Origin: Clostridia bacterium | GTDB taxonomy: Bacteria > Bacillota > Clostridia > Oscillospirales > Acutalibacteraceae | Direction: 5' to 3' | DNA length: 44,207 nucleotides | Assembly (NCBI GenBank): GCA_017531385.1 | Contig: JAFXLD010000044.1 | Span: 1-44,207 of the forward strand | In this document: positions 18,559-25,554 of the stretch, one piece after another | Position numbering within the stretch: position 1 is the first letter of the stretch | How the letters are laid out: every line of letters begins with the position of its first letter | Made by a program: the position numbers and the translations under genes | Notes under the pieces: generated by a model | Database searches by the model: none | Told to the model about the DNA's origin: nothing | Seen by the model: only the letters and a program-made list of their open reading frames with translations

Positions 18559-18748
18559 GGTAGACAGGTGTAGTTAATATACACTTTGCTCACATTTGTC
18601 TATAAATATGAGCAAAAAGTTAGAATTATTCAATTGTTTTTTAAAAATTGTTATCAACCAGTTAACAATCTCCTTTTTGTTTGTTGTTACAATGTAATAG
18701 TTATAACAATAAGTTTTAATAAAAAACTTATCTAAGGAGAAAAATTTT
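18559..18748. other. AT-rich upstream region of the first acyl ligase gene
   Basis: No gene is supported here. It contains an 8-bp inverted repeat (TTTGCTCA 18585-18592 with TGAGCAAA 18609-18616), several TTGTT repeats with TATAAC-like boxes from which one promoter cannot be chosen confidently, and a 9-bp hairpin (18709-18717 with 18723-18731) ending two bases before the AAGGAG ribosome binding site. The last hairpin could influence translation initiation. Confidence 0.5.
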
Positions 18749-20410
18749 ATGTTAAAATCCCCCGAAAACAAAAACTGCTACCAGTACCTTAAAGAGTGTA
18801 CGGAAATTTACGACGATGTTTATATGATGCAACACTTCGGTGTAAAGTATTATCGTTCGGAAATTTTCAGAGATATGAATTATCTTGCAGGTTATGTCCA
18901 GAAGGAACTGGGAATCAAACGAGGCGATGTTGTTACTGTTTTTATGCCTACCACAGTACAGAGCATTGTTGCATTCTATGCTCTTAACAGTATCGGAGTA
19001 ATCACAAACTTTGTTCACCCTCTTATGTCAACTGACTTCCTTAAAGAAAGAATCGAAGAGGTAGATTCAAAGTGTGTAATGATTCTTGACCTTCTTGCAA
19101 AGGATCACATAAAAACCATCAATGACGCAGGTATTCCCTGTATCGTCTGCTGTTCATCAGATTATTCTGAAGGTATCAAGGGGGCAGGCTGTAAGGTAGG
19201 CGAAGCACTTGTAAAAAAACTTTTCCCCAAATACAATAAAGCTGTTTATTATAAAGATGTTCTTGCAAAAAAATATATGCCGGAATTTGTAAACGATAAC
19301 GGTGATGAGACCGGTGCTTTCCTTAACGGCGGCGGTACAACAGGCAAAAGCAAGACTATCAGCATTACTTCAAAGTCAATCAACGAGCTTGTATGGAGAG
19401 TTTCAGACCTTGATGAAATCCATGCTCCCGGTGAAGAAGCAGAGGTTATCGTTCTCCCCCTTTTCCATTGCTTCGGTCTTTGCATAGGTATTCATATGGC
19501 TATGTGTAACAGTGCAAGAATTATCCCCATGATGCAGTTTGATGCAAAACTTTTCGTAAAGCTTCTGAAGCAGAACAGAGTTGCCGGTGTTGTCGGTATA
19601 CCCCTTATGTTCCAGAAACTTATGAAGCAGAAAGGCTTTGACGGTCCTCATCTTAAAAATATGAGAATTATGTTCTGCGGCGGTGACGATGTTTCAGACA
19701 GCTTCCTCGATGAATTCAACTCTTACTTTGAAAAATGGGGTTCTACCGCCAGACTCCGCCAGGGTTACGGTCTTACAGAAACCAACTCCGTATGCACCAC
19801 AAACTCAAACGATGATTTCCGCCGCGGCAGCGTAGGCAAACCCCTTCGTGGTGTTGAAGTTGAAATATGGGATGATGAACACCACAAACTTCCCAACGGT
19901 GAAATCGGTGAATTTGCTATATCCGGCCCCACCATTATGGAAGGTTACTTTATGGACGGTGAGGATAAAGACTACGGCATCTATACCGACGAAAACGGCC
20001 ATAAATGGGTACTTTCAGGTGACCTTGGATACCAAGATGACGACGGATATTTCTACTTCTCCGGCAGAAAAAAGAGACTTGTTATCATTTCCGGATACAA
20101 TGTTTATCCTACAGATATCGAAAAAGTTGTCGGTGAGCTTGATGAAGTCAAGGAATGCTGTGCAGTTCAGGGCTGGGAAAATGGCCGTTCCATGGTAAGA
20201 CTTTATCTCATCATGAGTGATAAAAAATATGAAACAGATGAAACAAAAGCAAAGATAGCAAAGCTTCTTGAGGATAACTTCTCAAAATTCTATGTTCCAC
20301 GTGATTACGTCTTTATGGACAAGCTTCCCGAAACTCCTCTTATGAAAGTTGACTTTATGAAGCTTACTGCCGCAGATCCTGAAAAGGCAAGAGCAGAAAG
20401 AAAAATTTAA
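18749..20410 (+). CDS. AMP-forming acyl-CoA (or acyl-ACP) synthetase, divergent
   Basis: A 553-residue adenylate-forming ligase. The usual phosphate-binding loop (SGTTGxPKG) is altered to NGGGTTGKSKTI. Later signatures are intact: LPLFHCFGLCIG, QGYGLTETNS, the ribose-binding SGDLGYQDDDGYFYFSGRKK, and a Lys in ETPLMKVDFMKL where the catalytic C-terminal lysine is expected. It would activate a carboxylic acid as acyl-AMP and probably form a CoA thioester. It precedes a 2-oxoacid:ferredoxin oxidoreductase operon by 110 bases, suggesting that the acid and the oxidoreductase's acyl-CoA are chemically linked. It is a paralogue of the ligase at 25551-27248. The substrate is not determinable from sequence. 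Confidence 0.85.
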   Translation: MLKSPENKNCYQYLKECTEIYDDVYMMQHFGVKYYRSEIFRDMNYLAGYVQKELGIKRGDVVTVFMPTTVQSIVAFYALNSIGVITNFVHPLMSTDFLKERIEEVDSKCVMILDLLAKDHIKTINDAGIPCIVCCSSDYSEGIKGAGCKVGEALVKKLFPKYNKAVYYKDVLAKKYMPEFVNDNGDETGAFLNGGGTTGKSKTISITSKSINELVWRVSDLDEIHAPGEEAEVIVLPLFHCFGLCIGIHMAMCNSARIIPMMQFDAKLFVKLLKQNRVAGVVGIPLMFQKLMKQKGFDGPHLKNMRIMFCGGDDVSDSFLDEFNSYFEKWGSTARLRQGYGLTETNSVCTTNSNDDFRRGSVGKPLRGVEVEIWDDEHHKLPNGEIGEFAISGPTIMEGYFMDGEDKDYGIYTDENGHKWVLSGDLGYQDDDGYFYFSGRKKRLVIISGYNVYPTDIEKVVGELDEVKECCAVQGWENGRSMVRLYLIMSDKKYETDETKAKIAKLLEDNFSKFYVPRDYVFMDKLPETPLMKVDFMKLTAADPEKARAERKI

Positions 20411-20433
20411 TAAATAAAGTTAATATTTATTAA

Positions 20434-20462
20434 TTTACAAACCGCAATATATGTGCTATAGT
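20434..20462 (+). promoter_or_regulatory. Promoter of the oxoacid oxidoreductase operon
   Basis: -35 TTTACA (20434-20439), 17-base spacer, -10 TATAGT (20457-20462). It gives the ferredoxin-alpha-beta-gamma genes independent transcription; a small hairpin (ACCTTTT/AAAAGGT) lies in the leader. Confidence 0.6.
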
Positions 20463-20520
20463 AAAGAGTACATAAATAAACACCTTTTTTTCAGAAAAGG
20501 TAAAAGGAGTAAACAGCTAA

Positions 20521-20726
20521 TGGTTACCATTAATGAACTTATGTGCAAGGGTTGCGCTTACTGCATTAAATTCTGCCCGAAGCATATATTGGAAATGGGT
20601 AAGGAAAGGTCACAGAAAGGACATTTCTATCCCGTGAATATCAATGAAGAAGCCTGCACAACCTGTGCGATATGTGCTTTGATGTGTCCCGAAGGGGCCA
20701 TCGAGGTTACAGCAAAGGAGGGGTAA
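20521..20726 (+). CDS. 2x[4Fe-4S] ferredoxin subunit of a 2-oxoacid:ferredoxin oxidoreductase
   Basis: A 68-residue protein with two complete CxxCxxCxxxCP motifs (CKGCAYCIKFCP and CTTCAICALMCP), binding two [4Fe-4S] clusters. It is the delta or ferredoxin subunit that carries electrons between the thiamine-diphosphate site and external ferredoxin. The start is the ATG at 20521, after AAAGGAG; an open frame continues 23 codons upstream but has no binding site and no family similarity. It is followed by the alpha subunit gene after 4 bases. Such four-gene order (delta, alpha, beta, gamma) is typical for Kor/Vor-type enzymes. Confidence 0.93.
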
Positions 20727-20730
20727 GAAA

Positions 20731-21798
20731 ATGGAAAAGAGATTTATGAAAGGCTGTGAGGCAATAGCTGAAGCAGCAGTCAGAGGAGGATGCCGTTTCT
20801 TCGCCGGCTACCCTATCACTCCCCAGAACGAAATCCCCGAATATCTTTCAAAGAGACTTCCCGAAGTAGGAGGAGCTTTTGTACAGGGTGAAAGCGAAGT
20901 TGCATCTATCAACATGGTTTACGGTGCAGCTGCAACAGGTACACGTGCTCTTACAAGTTCTTCAGGCCCCGGTATCAGTCTTAAAGCTGAGGGTATTTCT
21001 TATCTTGCTTCATCACAGCTTCCTGCTGTAATCGTAAACATTTCCCGCGGAGGTCCCGGTCTCGGATCTATCCAACCGGCACAGTCTGACTATCTTCAGG
21101 CTACAAAGGCTCTCGGTCACGGCGGTTTCAGAGCAATGGTATTTGCTCCTGCTACATTACAGGAAGCTGTTGACCTTACATATGACGCATGGGAATATGC
21201 TGAAAGAGATAAAGGTCCCGTTCTTATCCTTATGGATGGCTGTCTCGGTGCAATTATGGAAGAAGTTGAGCTTCCCGAAATGAAGGAACTCAGCTATGCA
21301 AACACTGAAGATTGGTGTCTTGCACGTGTAAACGGAAGAGAAGAAAGCCATATGATTACTCCCATTCTTCCCGAGCTTGGTCTGGAAATGCTCAACAGAT
21401 TCAAGGGCATGACCTATAAGATGTGGGAAATGAATGATGTAAAAGTTGAAGAGTATATGCTTGAAGATGCTGAGTATGTAGTTGTTGCATATGGTATCGC
21501 AGCAAGAGTTGCAAAAGAAGCAATCAATACTCTTCGTGAACAGGGACATAAAATTGGTATGATCAGACCGATTACCCTTTATCCTTTCCCCAAAGCAAGT
21601 CTTGATAATCTTGACTATGACAAGGTAAAAGGTATTATTGATATCGAAATGACAATTCCTGCCCAGATGCGTGATGACATCGAGCTTCAGGTAAAGGGCC
21701 GTTGCCCCGTACACGAATACGGACGTTCAGGCGGTATCCTTCTTGATGACGAAGGCGTATTAGAGGCTATCGAAAATATAGTGAAAGGAGAAGCATAA
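20731..21798 (+). CDS. 2-oxoacid:ferredoxin oxidoreductase alpha subunit (VorB/KorA type)
   Basis: A 355-residue subunit carrying the pyrimidine-binding half of the thiamine-diphosphate site. FAGYPITPQNEIPEYL, GESEVASINMVYGAAATG and LTSSSGPGISLKAEGISY are characteristic of the family, as is the later VRGxxxVEYG-like segment (VKGRCPVHEYGRSGG). Closest resemblance is to proteins annotated as 2-ketoisovalerate or 2-oxoglutarate ferredoxin oxidoreductases; the VorB form is favoured from overall sequence feel. It works with the subunits encoded downstream: 2-base gap to beta, then 1-base overlap with gamma. Direction in vivo (oxidative decarboxylation or reductive carboxylation) cannot be read from sequence. 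Confidence 0.9.
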   Translation: MEKRFMKGCEAIAEAAVRGGCRFFAGYPITPQNEIPEYLSKRLPEVGGAFVQGESEVASINMVYGAAATGTRALTSSSGPGISLKAEGISYLASSQLPAVIVNISRGGPGLGSIQPAQSDYLQATKALGHGGFRAMVFAPATLQEAVDLTYDAWEYAERDKGPVLILMDGCLGAIMEEVELPEMKELSYANTEDWCLARVNGREESHMITPILPELGLEMLNRFKGMTYKMWEMNDVKVEEYMLEDAEYVVVAYGIAARVAKEAINTLREQGHKIGMIRPITLYPFPKASLDNLDYDKVKGIIDIEMTIPAQMRDDIELQVKGRCPVHEYGRSGGILLDDEGVLEAIENIVKGEA

Positions 21799-21800
21799 TT

Positions 21801-22544
21801 ATGCCGTCATATAAAAGACCAAGTGCACTGCTTCCTATGTCAACAGGCTACTGCCCCGGCTGCCTTCATGCACTCGGAACAAGGCTTGTGGCTGATGTAG
21901 TGGATGAACTCAATCAGCAGCAGAATGCAATTAATGTTATTTCAGTCGGCTGTAGTGCTCTTAACCTTTATTCCTGGAGCGGTGACGATATAGGTGCTGC
22001 TCACGGCAGAGCCCCCGCAGTTGCTACAGGCATCAAGAGATGTCTCCCCGACCGTCTTGTTTTCACTTATCAGGGAGACGGTGACCTTGCAGCTATCGGA
22101 CTTGCTGAGATTATGTCTGCAGCAAACCGTGGTGAAAACTTTACTGTTATTTTCGCAAATAACCAGACCTACGGTATGACCGGAGGTCAGATGGCACCCA
22201 CAACCCTTATCGGTCAGAAATCCACAACTACTCCTTTCGGAAGAGATGCGCAGACAACAGGTTATCCTCTTAAAATGTGTGAACTTATTTCTGTTTTAGA
22301 GGCACCCGTTTTCGTAGCAAGATATGCACTCAATTCTCCAAAGGGTGTTGCCGATGCAAAAAAAGGCATCAAAAAAGCTTTTGAGCTTCAGCTTGCAGGT
22401 AAAGGCTTTACATTTATCGAGCTTCTTACAAACTGTCCCACCAACTGGGGCATGAGTCCTCTCGATACACTTGAATATATGAATACAAACACCATTCCTT
22501 ATTTTGTCCCCGGTGTTTACAAAGATAAGGAGAGTGAAAAATAA
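21801..22544 (+). CDS. 2-oxoacid:ferredoxin oxidoreductase beta subunit, thiamine diphosphate-binding
   Basis: A 247-residue subunit. CPGCLHALG near the N-terminus and GDGDLAAIGLAEIMSAANRG followed by NNQTYGMTGGQMAPTT form the magnesium/thiamine-diphosphate motif (GDG...N). LLTNCPTNWGMSP near the C-terminus is a family hallmark. It pairs with the alpha subunit to bind coenzyme and with ferredoxin to pass on electrons. Its stop overlaps the next start by one base (TAATG), indicating stoichiometric synthesis. Confidence 0.93.
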   Translation: MPSYKRPSALLPMSTGYCPGCLHALGTRLVADVVDELNQQQNAINVISVGCSALNLYSWSGDDIGAAHGRAPAVATGIKRCLPDRLVFTYQGDGDLAAIGLAEIMSAANRGENFTVIFANNQTYGMTGGQMAPTTLIGQKSTTTPFGRDAQTTGYPLKMCELISVLEAPVFVARYALNSPKGVADAKKGIKKAFELQLAGKGFTFIELLTNCPTNWGMSPLDTLEYMNTNTIPYFVPGVYKDKESEK

Positions 22545-23089
22545 TGAAACAGTCTTTTGTGTTTTCAGGTTCAGGCGGACAGGGTATTATGAGTGCCGGT
22601 ATTACTCTTGCTCACACAGCTATTGATATGGGCAATCATTCTACGTTCCTTCCGGAATACGGTCCCGAACAAAGAGGCGGCAGCGCAAAATGTACAGTTA
22701 TTATCAGTGACGATCACATTGTTTCTCCCCTTCCGAAAAAATGCGACACTCTTATCGCTATGAATGAACAGGCCTATTCAAAATTCATTGACGATGTAAA
22801 AGAAGGCGGCACAGTAGTTGTTAACTCAAGCCGTGTAACGGAAATTGAAAGACAGGATGTAAAGACAATTTCTGTTCCCGTAGACGATGTTGCACTTGAA
22901 CTCGGCAATGAAAAAGTTGCAAACACTGTTATCATCGGTGCACTCATCGGTGCCACAGGCATCGTAAGCAAAGATGCGGCTATTGCTTCTCTTGAAGACA
23001 AATTCAAGGCAAAAAGCCCGAAGATTATGGAGCTTAATATTGCTGCTCTTGAAAAAGGCATTGCACTTGGTAAAGGTGCAGCCGAATAA
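22544..23089 (+). CDS. 2-oxoacid:ferredoxin oxidoreductase gamma subunit
   Basis: A 181-residue subunit with the CoA-interacting N-terminus GSGGQGIMSAGITLAH, PEYGPEQRGGSAKCTVIISD, and the later ANTVIIGALIGATG segment. It completes the four-subunit enzyme. No terminator separates it from the next small gene, but that gene has its own promoter. Confidence 0.93.
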   Translation: MKQSFVFSGSGGQGIMSAGITLAHTAIDMGNHSTFLPEYGPEQRGGSAKCTVIISDDHIVSPLPKKCDTLIAMNEQAYSKFIDDVKEGGTVVVNSSRVTEIERQDVKTISVPVDDVALELGNEKVANTVIIGALIGATGIVSKDAAIASLEDKFKAKSPKIMELNIAALEKGIALGKGAAE

Positions 23090-23092
23090 ATC

Positions 23093-23120
23093 TTGTATAC
23101 TATTAATTTAGTAATATAAT
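23093..23120 (+). promoter_or_regulatory. Possible promoter of the 73-residue protein gene
   Basis: -35 TTGTAT (23093-23098), 16-base spacer, consensus -10 TATAAT (23115-23120), followed by AAAGGAG before the ATG. Confidence 0.55.
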
Positions 23121-23148
23121 AATACAAAATATAAAGGAGACTATTATT

Positions 23149-23370
23149 ATGGCAAAGTATAGTTTTGACACAAAATTCAGTGTGCTTATGAAGGATCCCG
23201 ATGTTATGAAGATCGTTGACGATCTTTGTCCCGACCTTCTTAATCATCCAATGAAGAACATGGCTGTTGCTATGGGATTCACACCTAATATGGCTATGGT
23301 TGTTCTCAGCAAAATGTACTCTAAGGAAAAGATTGAAGAGTTCAAAAAGAGACTCGCAGAAATCGAATAA
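23149..23370 (+). CDS. Small helical protein of unknown function
   Basis: A 73-residue soluble, mostly alpha-helical protein with no signal peptide or membrane helix. The pattern KDPDVMKIVDDLCPDLLNHPM...AMGFTPNMAMVVL recalls short helical modules (PExxxhhxxhhP...PMhxxhxxM) that occur at the ends of some Firmicutes enzymes, but I cannot name a family. It has a good ribosome binding site, its own promoter and a strong terminator, so it is a genuine gene. It stands directly after the ferredoxin oxidoreductase genes and may be an accessory of that enzyme or of the ligase. Confidence 0.75.
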   Translation: MAKYSFDTKFSVLMKDPDVMKIVDDLCPDLLNHPMKNMAVAMGFTPNMAMVVLSKMYSKEKIEEFKKRLAEIE

Positions 23371-23387
23371 TTATCTTAAAAAAAGCC

Positions 23388-23423
23388 AGAGACGGTCAGA
23401 AAAAATTGACCGTCTCTCTTTTT
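23388..23423 (+). terminator. Intrinsic terminator of the oxidoreductase cluster
   Basis: A perfect 11-bp stem (AGAGACGGTCA with TGACCGTCTCT, loop of 8) followed by CTTTTTC. Confidence 0.9.
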
Positions 23424-23433
23424 CTTATATACG

Positions 23434-23470
23434 AAAAAAAGAACTGATTCAGAAATAAATCAGTTCTTTT
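23434..23470 (-). terminator. Intrinsic terminator of the acyl ligase-acyltransferase-patatin operon
   Basis: A perfect 13-bp stem (arms 23458-23470 and 23437-23449) overlapping the patatin stop codon, followed by further U residues. It is convergent with the terminator at 23388-23423. Confidence 0.9.
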
Positions 23471-24323
23471 CAAGCAATCTTTGAATTTCTTTAATATTGT
23501 TAAGACCGTCACGATAACCATTATCATAAAGTTTATCAATAACTTCGCGATCTTTAGCAAGAACTGTCGCTCCGGAGATTTCTTCCGGGGAAAGCAACAA
23601 TGCACGTCCCTTTAATTCATATTCTCTGATGCATCTTATCAGGTAATTATAAATAATCGGCCTGTCAGCAATTCTGTCGTCAAGTAGCGGATATTCTCTC
23701 AAAAGCGCCGGTGCTATTATGTTCACACCGGGAACCTGTTCTCTTTTCTGATCAGCAGGAGCAGACAGAACAACAACGATATTATCACAACCATCATCAA
23801 ATGCTTTTCTGAACGGAATCGGGTCTACAATTCCTCCGTCAAAATACTCCTTGTCATTAATCTTAATAGCTTTGCTTACAAGAGGTATGCAACAAGAAGC
23901 ACTTATAATATCAAGAATACTTTTTCTGTCGGTCATGGCACTTCGGTCAAAATACTCAGTTACTGCACCAACTGCTTCGGTTGCACAAATAACAAAAGGT
24001 TTTTCAGAATTGAAAAATGCCGAAAAATCAAACGGATCAATCCCCTCATCAGAATAAAAATCCTCACCGACTTTTTCATAATTCATGTATGCGCCTGAAT
24101 GAATAAGGTTAGAAAAACCAAGATACTCATTACCCTCTGCACTGCTCCGGTAAATTTTAATATTTCTGCCTCTCTCACCTGCTATGTACGACAATAAATT
24201 CATACTGCCTGCAGAAACACCGAGATAATAGTCAAATTCAATACCGTTATCCATGAAATAGTCATAAAGACCTGCAGAATAGGCACATTTCATGCCTCCG
24301 CCTACATCAATAAGACCTGTCAA
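23460..24323 (-). CDS. Patatin-like phospholipase
   Basis: A 287-residue patatin-fold serine hydrolase of bacterial RssA/YlbK-like size. The oxyanion-hole glycines are in DVGGGMKCAYSAG, the nucleophile in GVSAGS (GxSxG), and the catalytic Asp of the Ser-Asp dyad in DGGIVDPIP. It has no signal peptide, so it should act on the cytoplasmic membrane face. The start is a TTG nine bases after GGGAGG; no ATG is available in frame. It is the last gene of an operon with a PlsC-type acyltransferase (25-base gap) and an acyl ligase. I infer phospholipid deacylation whose fatty acid and lysolipid are re-joined by the partners. Confidence 0.87.
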   Translation of the reverse strand: MTGLIDVGGGMKCAYSAGLYDYFMDNGIEFDYYLGVSAGSMNLLSYIAGERGRNIKIYRSSAEGNEYLGFSNLIHSGAYMNYEKVGEDFYSDEGIDPFDFSAFFNSEKPFVICATEAVGAVTEYFDRSAMTDRKSILDIISASCCIPLVSKAIKINDKEYFDGGIVDPIPFRKAFDDGCDNIVVVLSAPADQKREQVPGVNIIAPALLREYPLLDDRIADRPIIYNYLIRCIREYELKGRALLLSPEEISGATVLAKDREVIDKLYDNGYRDGLNNIKEIQRLLEKN

Positions 24324-24348
24324 ATCAACATGCCTCCCATTGATTTAA

Positions 24349-25554
24349 TCAAATGAAATCTTTACCTCTGAGATACATCCATGCAGCAACATATTTTATT
24401 GCTGCTCTCTTTACTTCATGGCAACCGACATCAAAATAATGTTCATCATTAACAATAATCAATGAATCCTTTGCAGCAATCCAGACTCTGTTAAGACTTG
24501 CTATGGGCATTTCAATTATTTCGTCTTCAGTAATAACAACAAATTTATCCTTATAAAGCTGAAGTGTTGCATGTTCTGATACGGGGATTTTCTGATCATC
24601 TTTAATTGTTTGAATTATCTGATCAGTGTCTTCAAAAATAAGTTCTCCGTCTTTTGCAGCAAGAACTTTTTCTTTCCATTCTTTACGCTGCCATTTATCC
24701 CAATCAAGAACGTTATCAAAAACAACTTCATTATCTTCACTGTGGAAAAATGCATCTGTTCCGTATTCTACCTTATATCCGCAAGCATGACACTTGAAGA
24801 AATCGCCTTTACTGTGAAGATGGCCGATTTCTTTACACTTGGGACAAACATAAAGAATTCTCTCAAGATATTCAGCCATATTTTCGCCTGTGTATACATC
24901 TTTCTTTTCTCTCTGCACTTCAAAAGCATTAACATATGTGTCACGGCGGATAGCTTCATTTACTTCTTCGACTGTCATTGCTGCAAGCTCTTCAGGTGAA
25001 TATTCTCTTACAACACCGCCTCTGACGGGACCTTTTTTATTTGTGTTTGCCCATCTGGGGCTACGGAGGTAACCGCCTGTAAAACGCCATGTAATAAGTG
25101 CTGCACCTGAATCCTTTACAAGTTTGCCTGTGTTTTCAGACATATAACCTGTTTCACCGTTAAGACTTGTGCTTCCTTCTGCAAAAAGTCCTACAGATAC
25201 ATCTGCTTTAAGTGAATCAATAATATCATTGATAAGCACTTCAGGCGGATTTCCTCTTCTTTTTACGATGCAACCGCATAAAATTTTTACAAAAGGTCCG
25301 AGCAAAGGTGCTCTTGTTACATGGTCACTTGCAACAAAACGGATATATCTGTCCATACCGCCTACTATAAATCCGGGATCAAGAGCATCCGTATGGTTTG
25401 CAATAAGCAAAAATGTCTTATTCTTGGGTTCATAATACTCCATTTCCACATTGAGCTTTTTGAACACAATAGGTCCCAATGTTCTTATGACTGCCATTGA
25501 AAAAAGTCTGTTTCTCAGATAACCTTTTCTCATTTCTTTTCTGCTTCTGCTCAT
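24349..25554 (-). CDS. PlsC-type acyltransferase with zinc ribbon and C-terminal extension
   Basis: A 401-residue protein. Residues about 25-215 are a lysophospholipid acyltransferase domain with the catalytic HxxxxD motif (His54 and Asp59 in NHTDALD) and the substrate motif EGSTS at 126-130. Residues 237-258 form a zinc ribbon (Cys237, Cys240, Cys255, Cys258). Residues about 265-401 contain strand-rich sequence that could be a small PH-like or TPM-like domain (ELIFEDTDQIIQ..., ATLQLYKDKFVVI, DEIIEMPIASLNRVWI). PlsC enzymes are usually near 240 residues, so the extension is notable. It overlaps the upstream ligase gene by 4 bases. It probably acylates a lysolipid at the inner membrane face. 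Confidence 0.85.
   Translation of the reverse strand: MSRSRKEMRKGYLRNRLFSMAVIRTLGPIVFKKLNVEMEYYEPKNKTFLLIANHTDALDPGFIVGGMDRYIRFVASDHVTRAPLLGPFVKILCGCIVKRRGNPPEVLINDIIDSLKADVSVGLFAEGSTSLNGETGYMSENTGKLVKDSGAALITWRFTGGYLRSPRWANTNKKGPVRGGVVREYSPEELAAMTVEEVNEAIRRDTYVNAFEVQREKKDVYTGENMAEYLERILYVCPKCKEIGHLHSKGDFFKCHACGYKVEYGTDAFFHSEDNEVVFDNVLDWDKWQRKEWKEKVLAAKDGELIFEDTDQIIQTIKDDQKIPVSEHATLQLYKDKFVVITEDEIIEMPIASLNRVWIAAKDSLIIVNDEHYFDVGCHEVKRAAIKYVAAWMYLRGKDFI

Noticed and set aside
18574-18771. 65-codon minus-strand open frame over the ligase start
   Set aside because: No binding site, AT-rich random composition, overlaps a well-supported start and upstream hairpins.
21157-21714. 185-codon minus-strand open frame
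   Set aside because: Antisense to the oxidoreductase alpha subunit, with Cys/Phe/His-rich composition typical of antisense frames.
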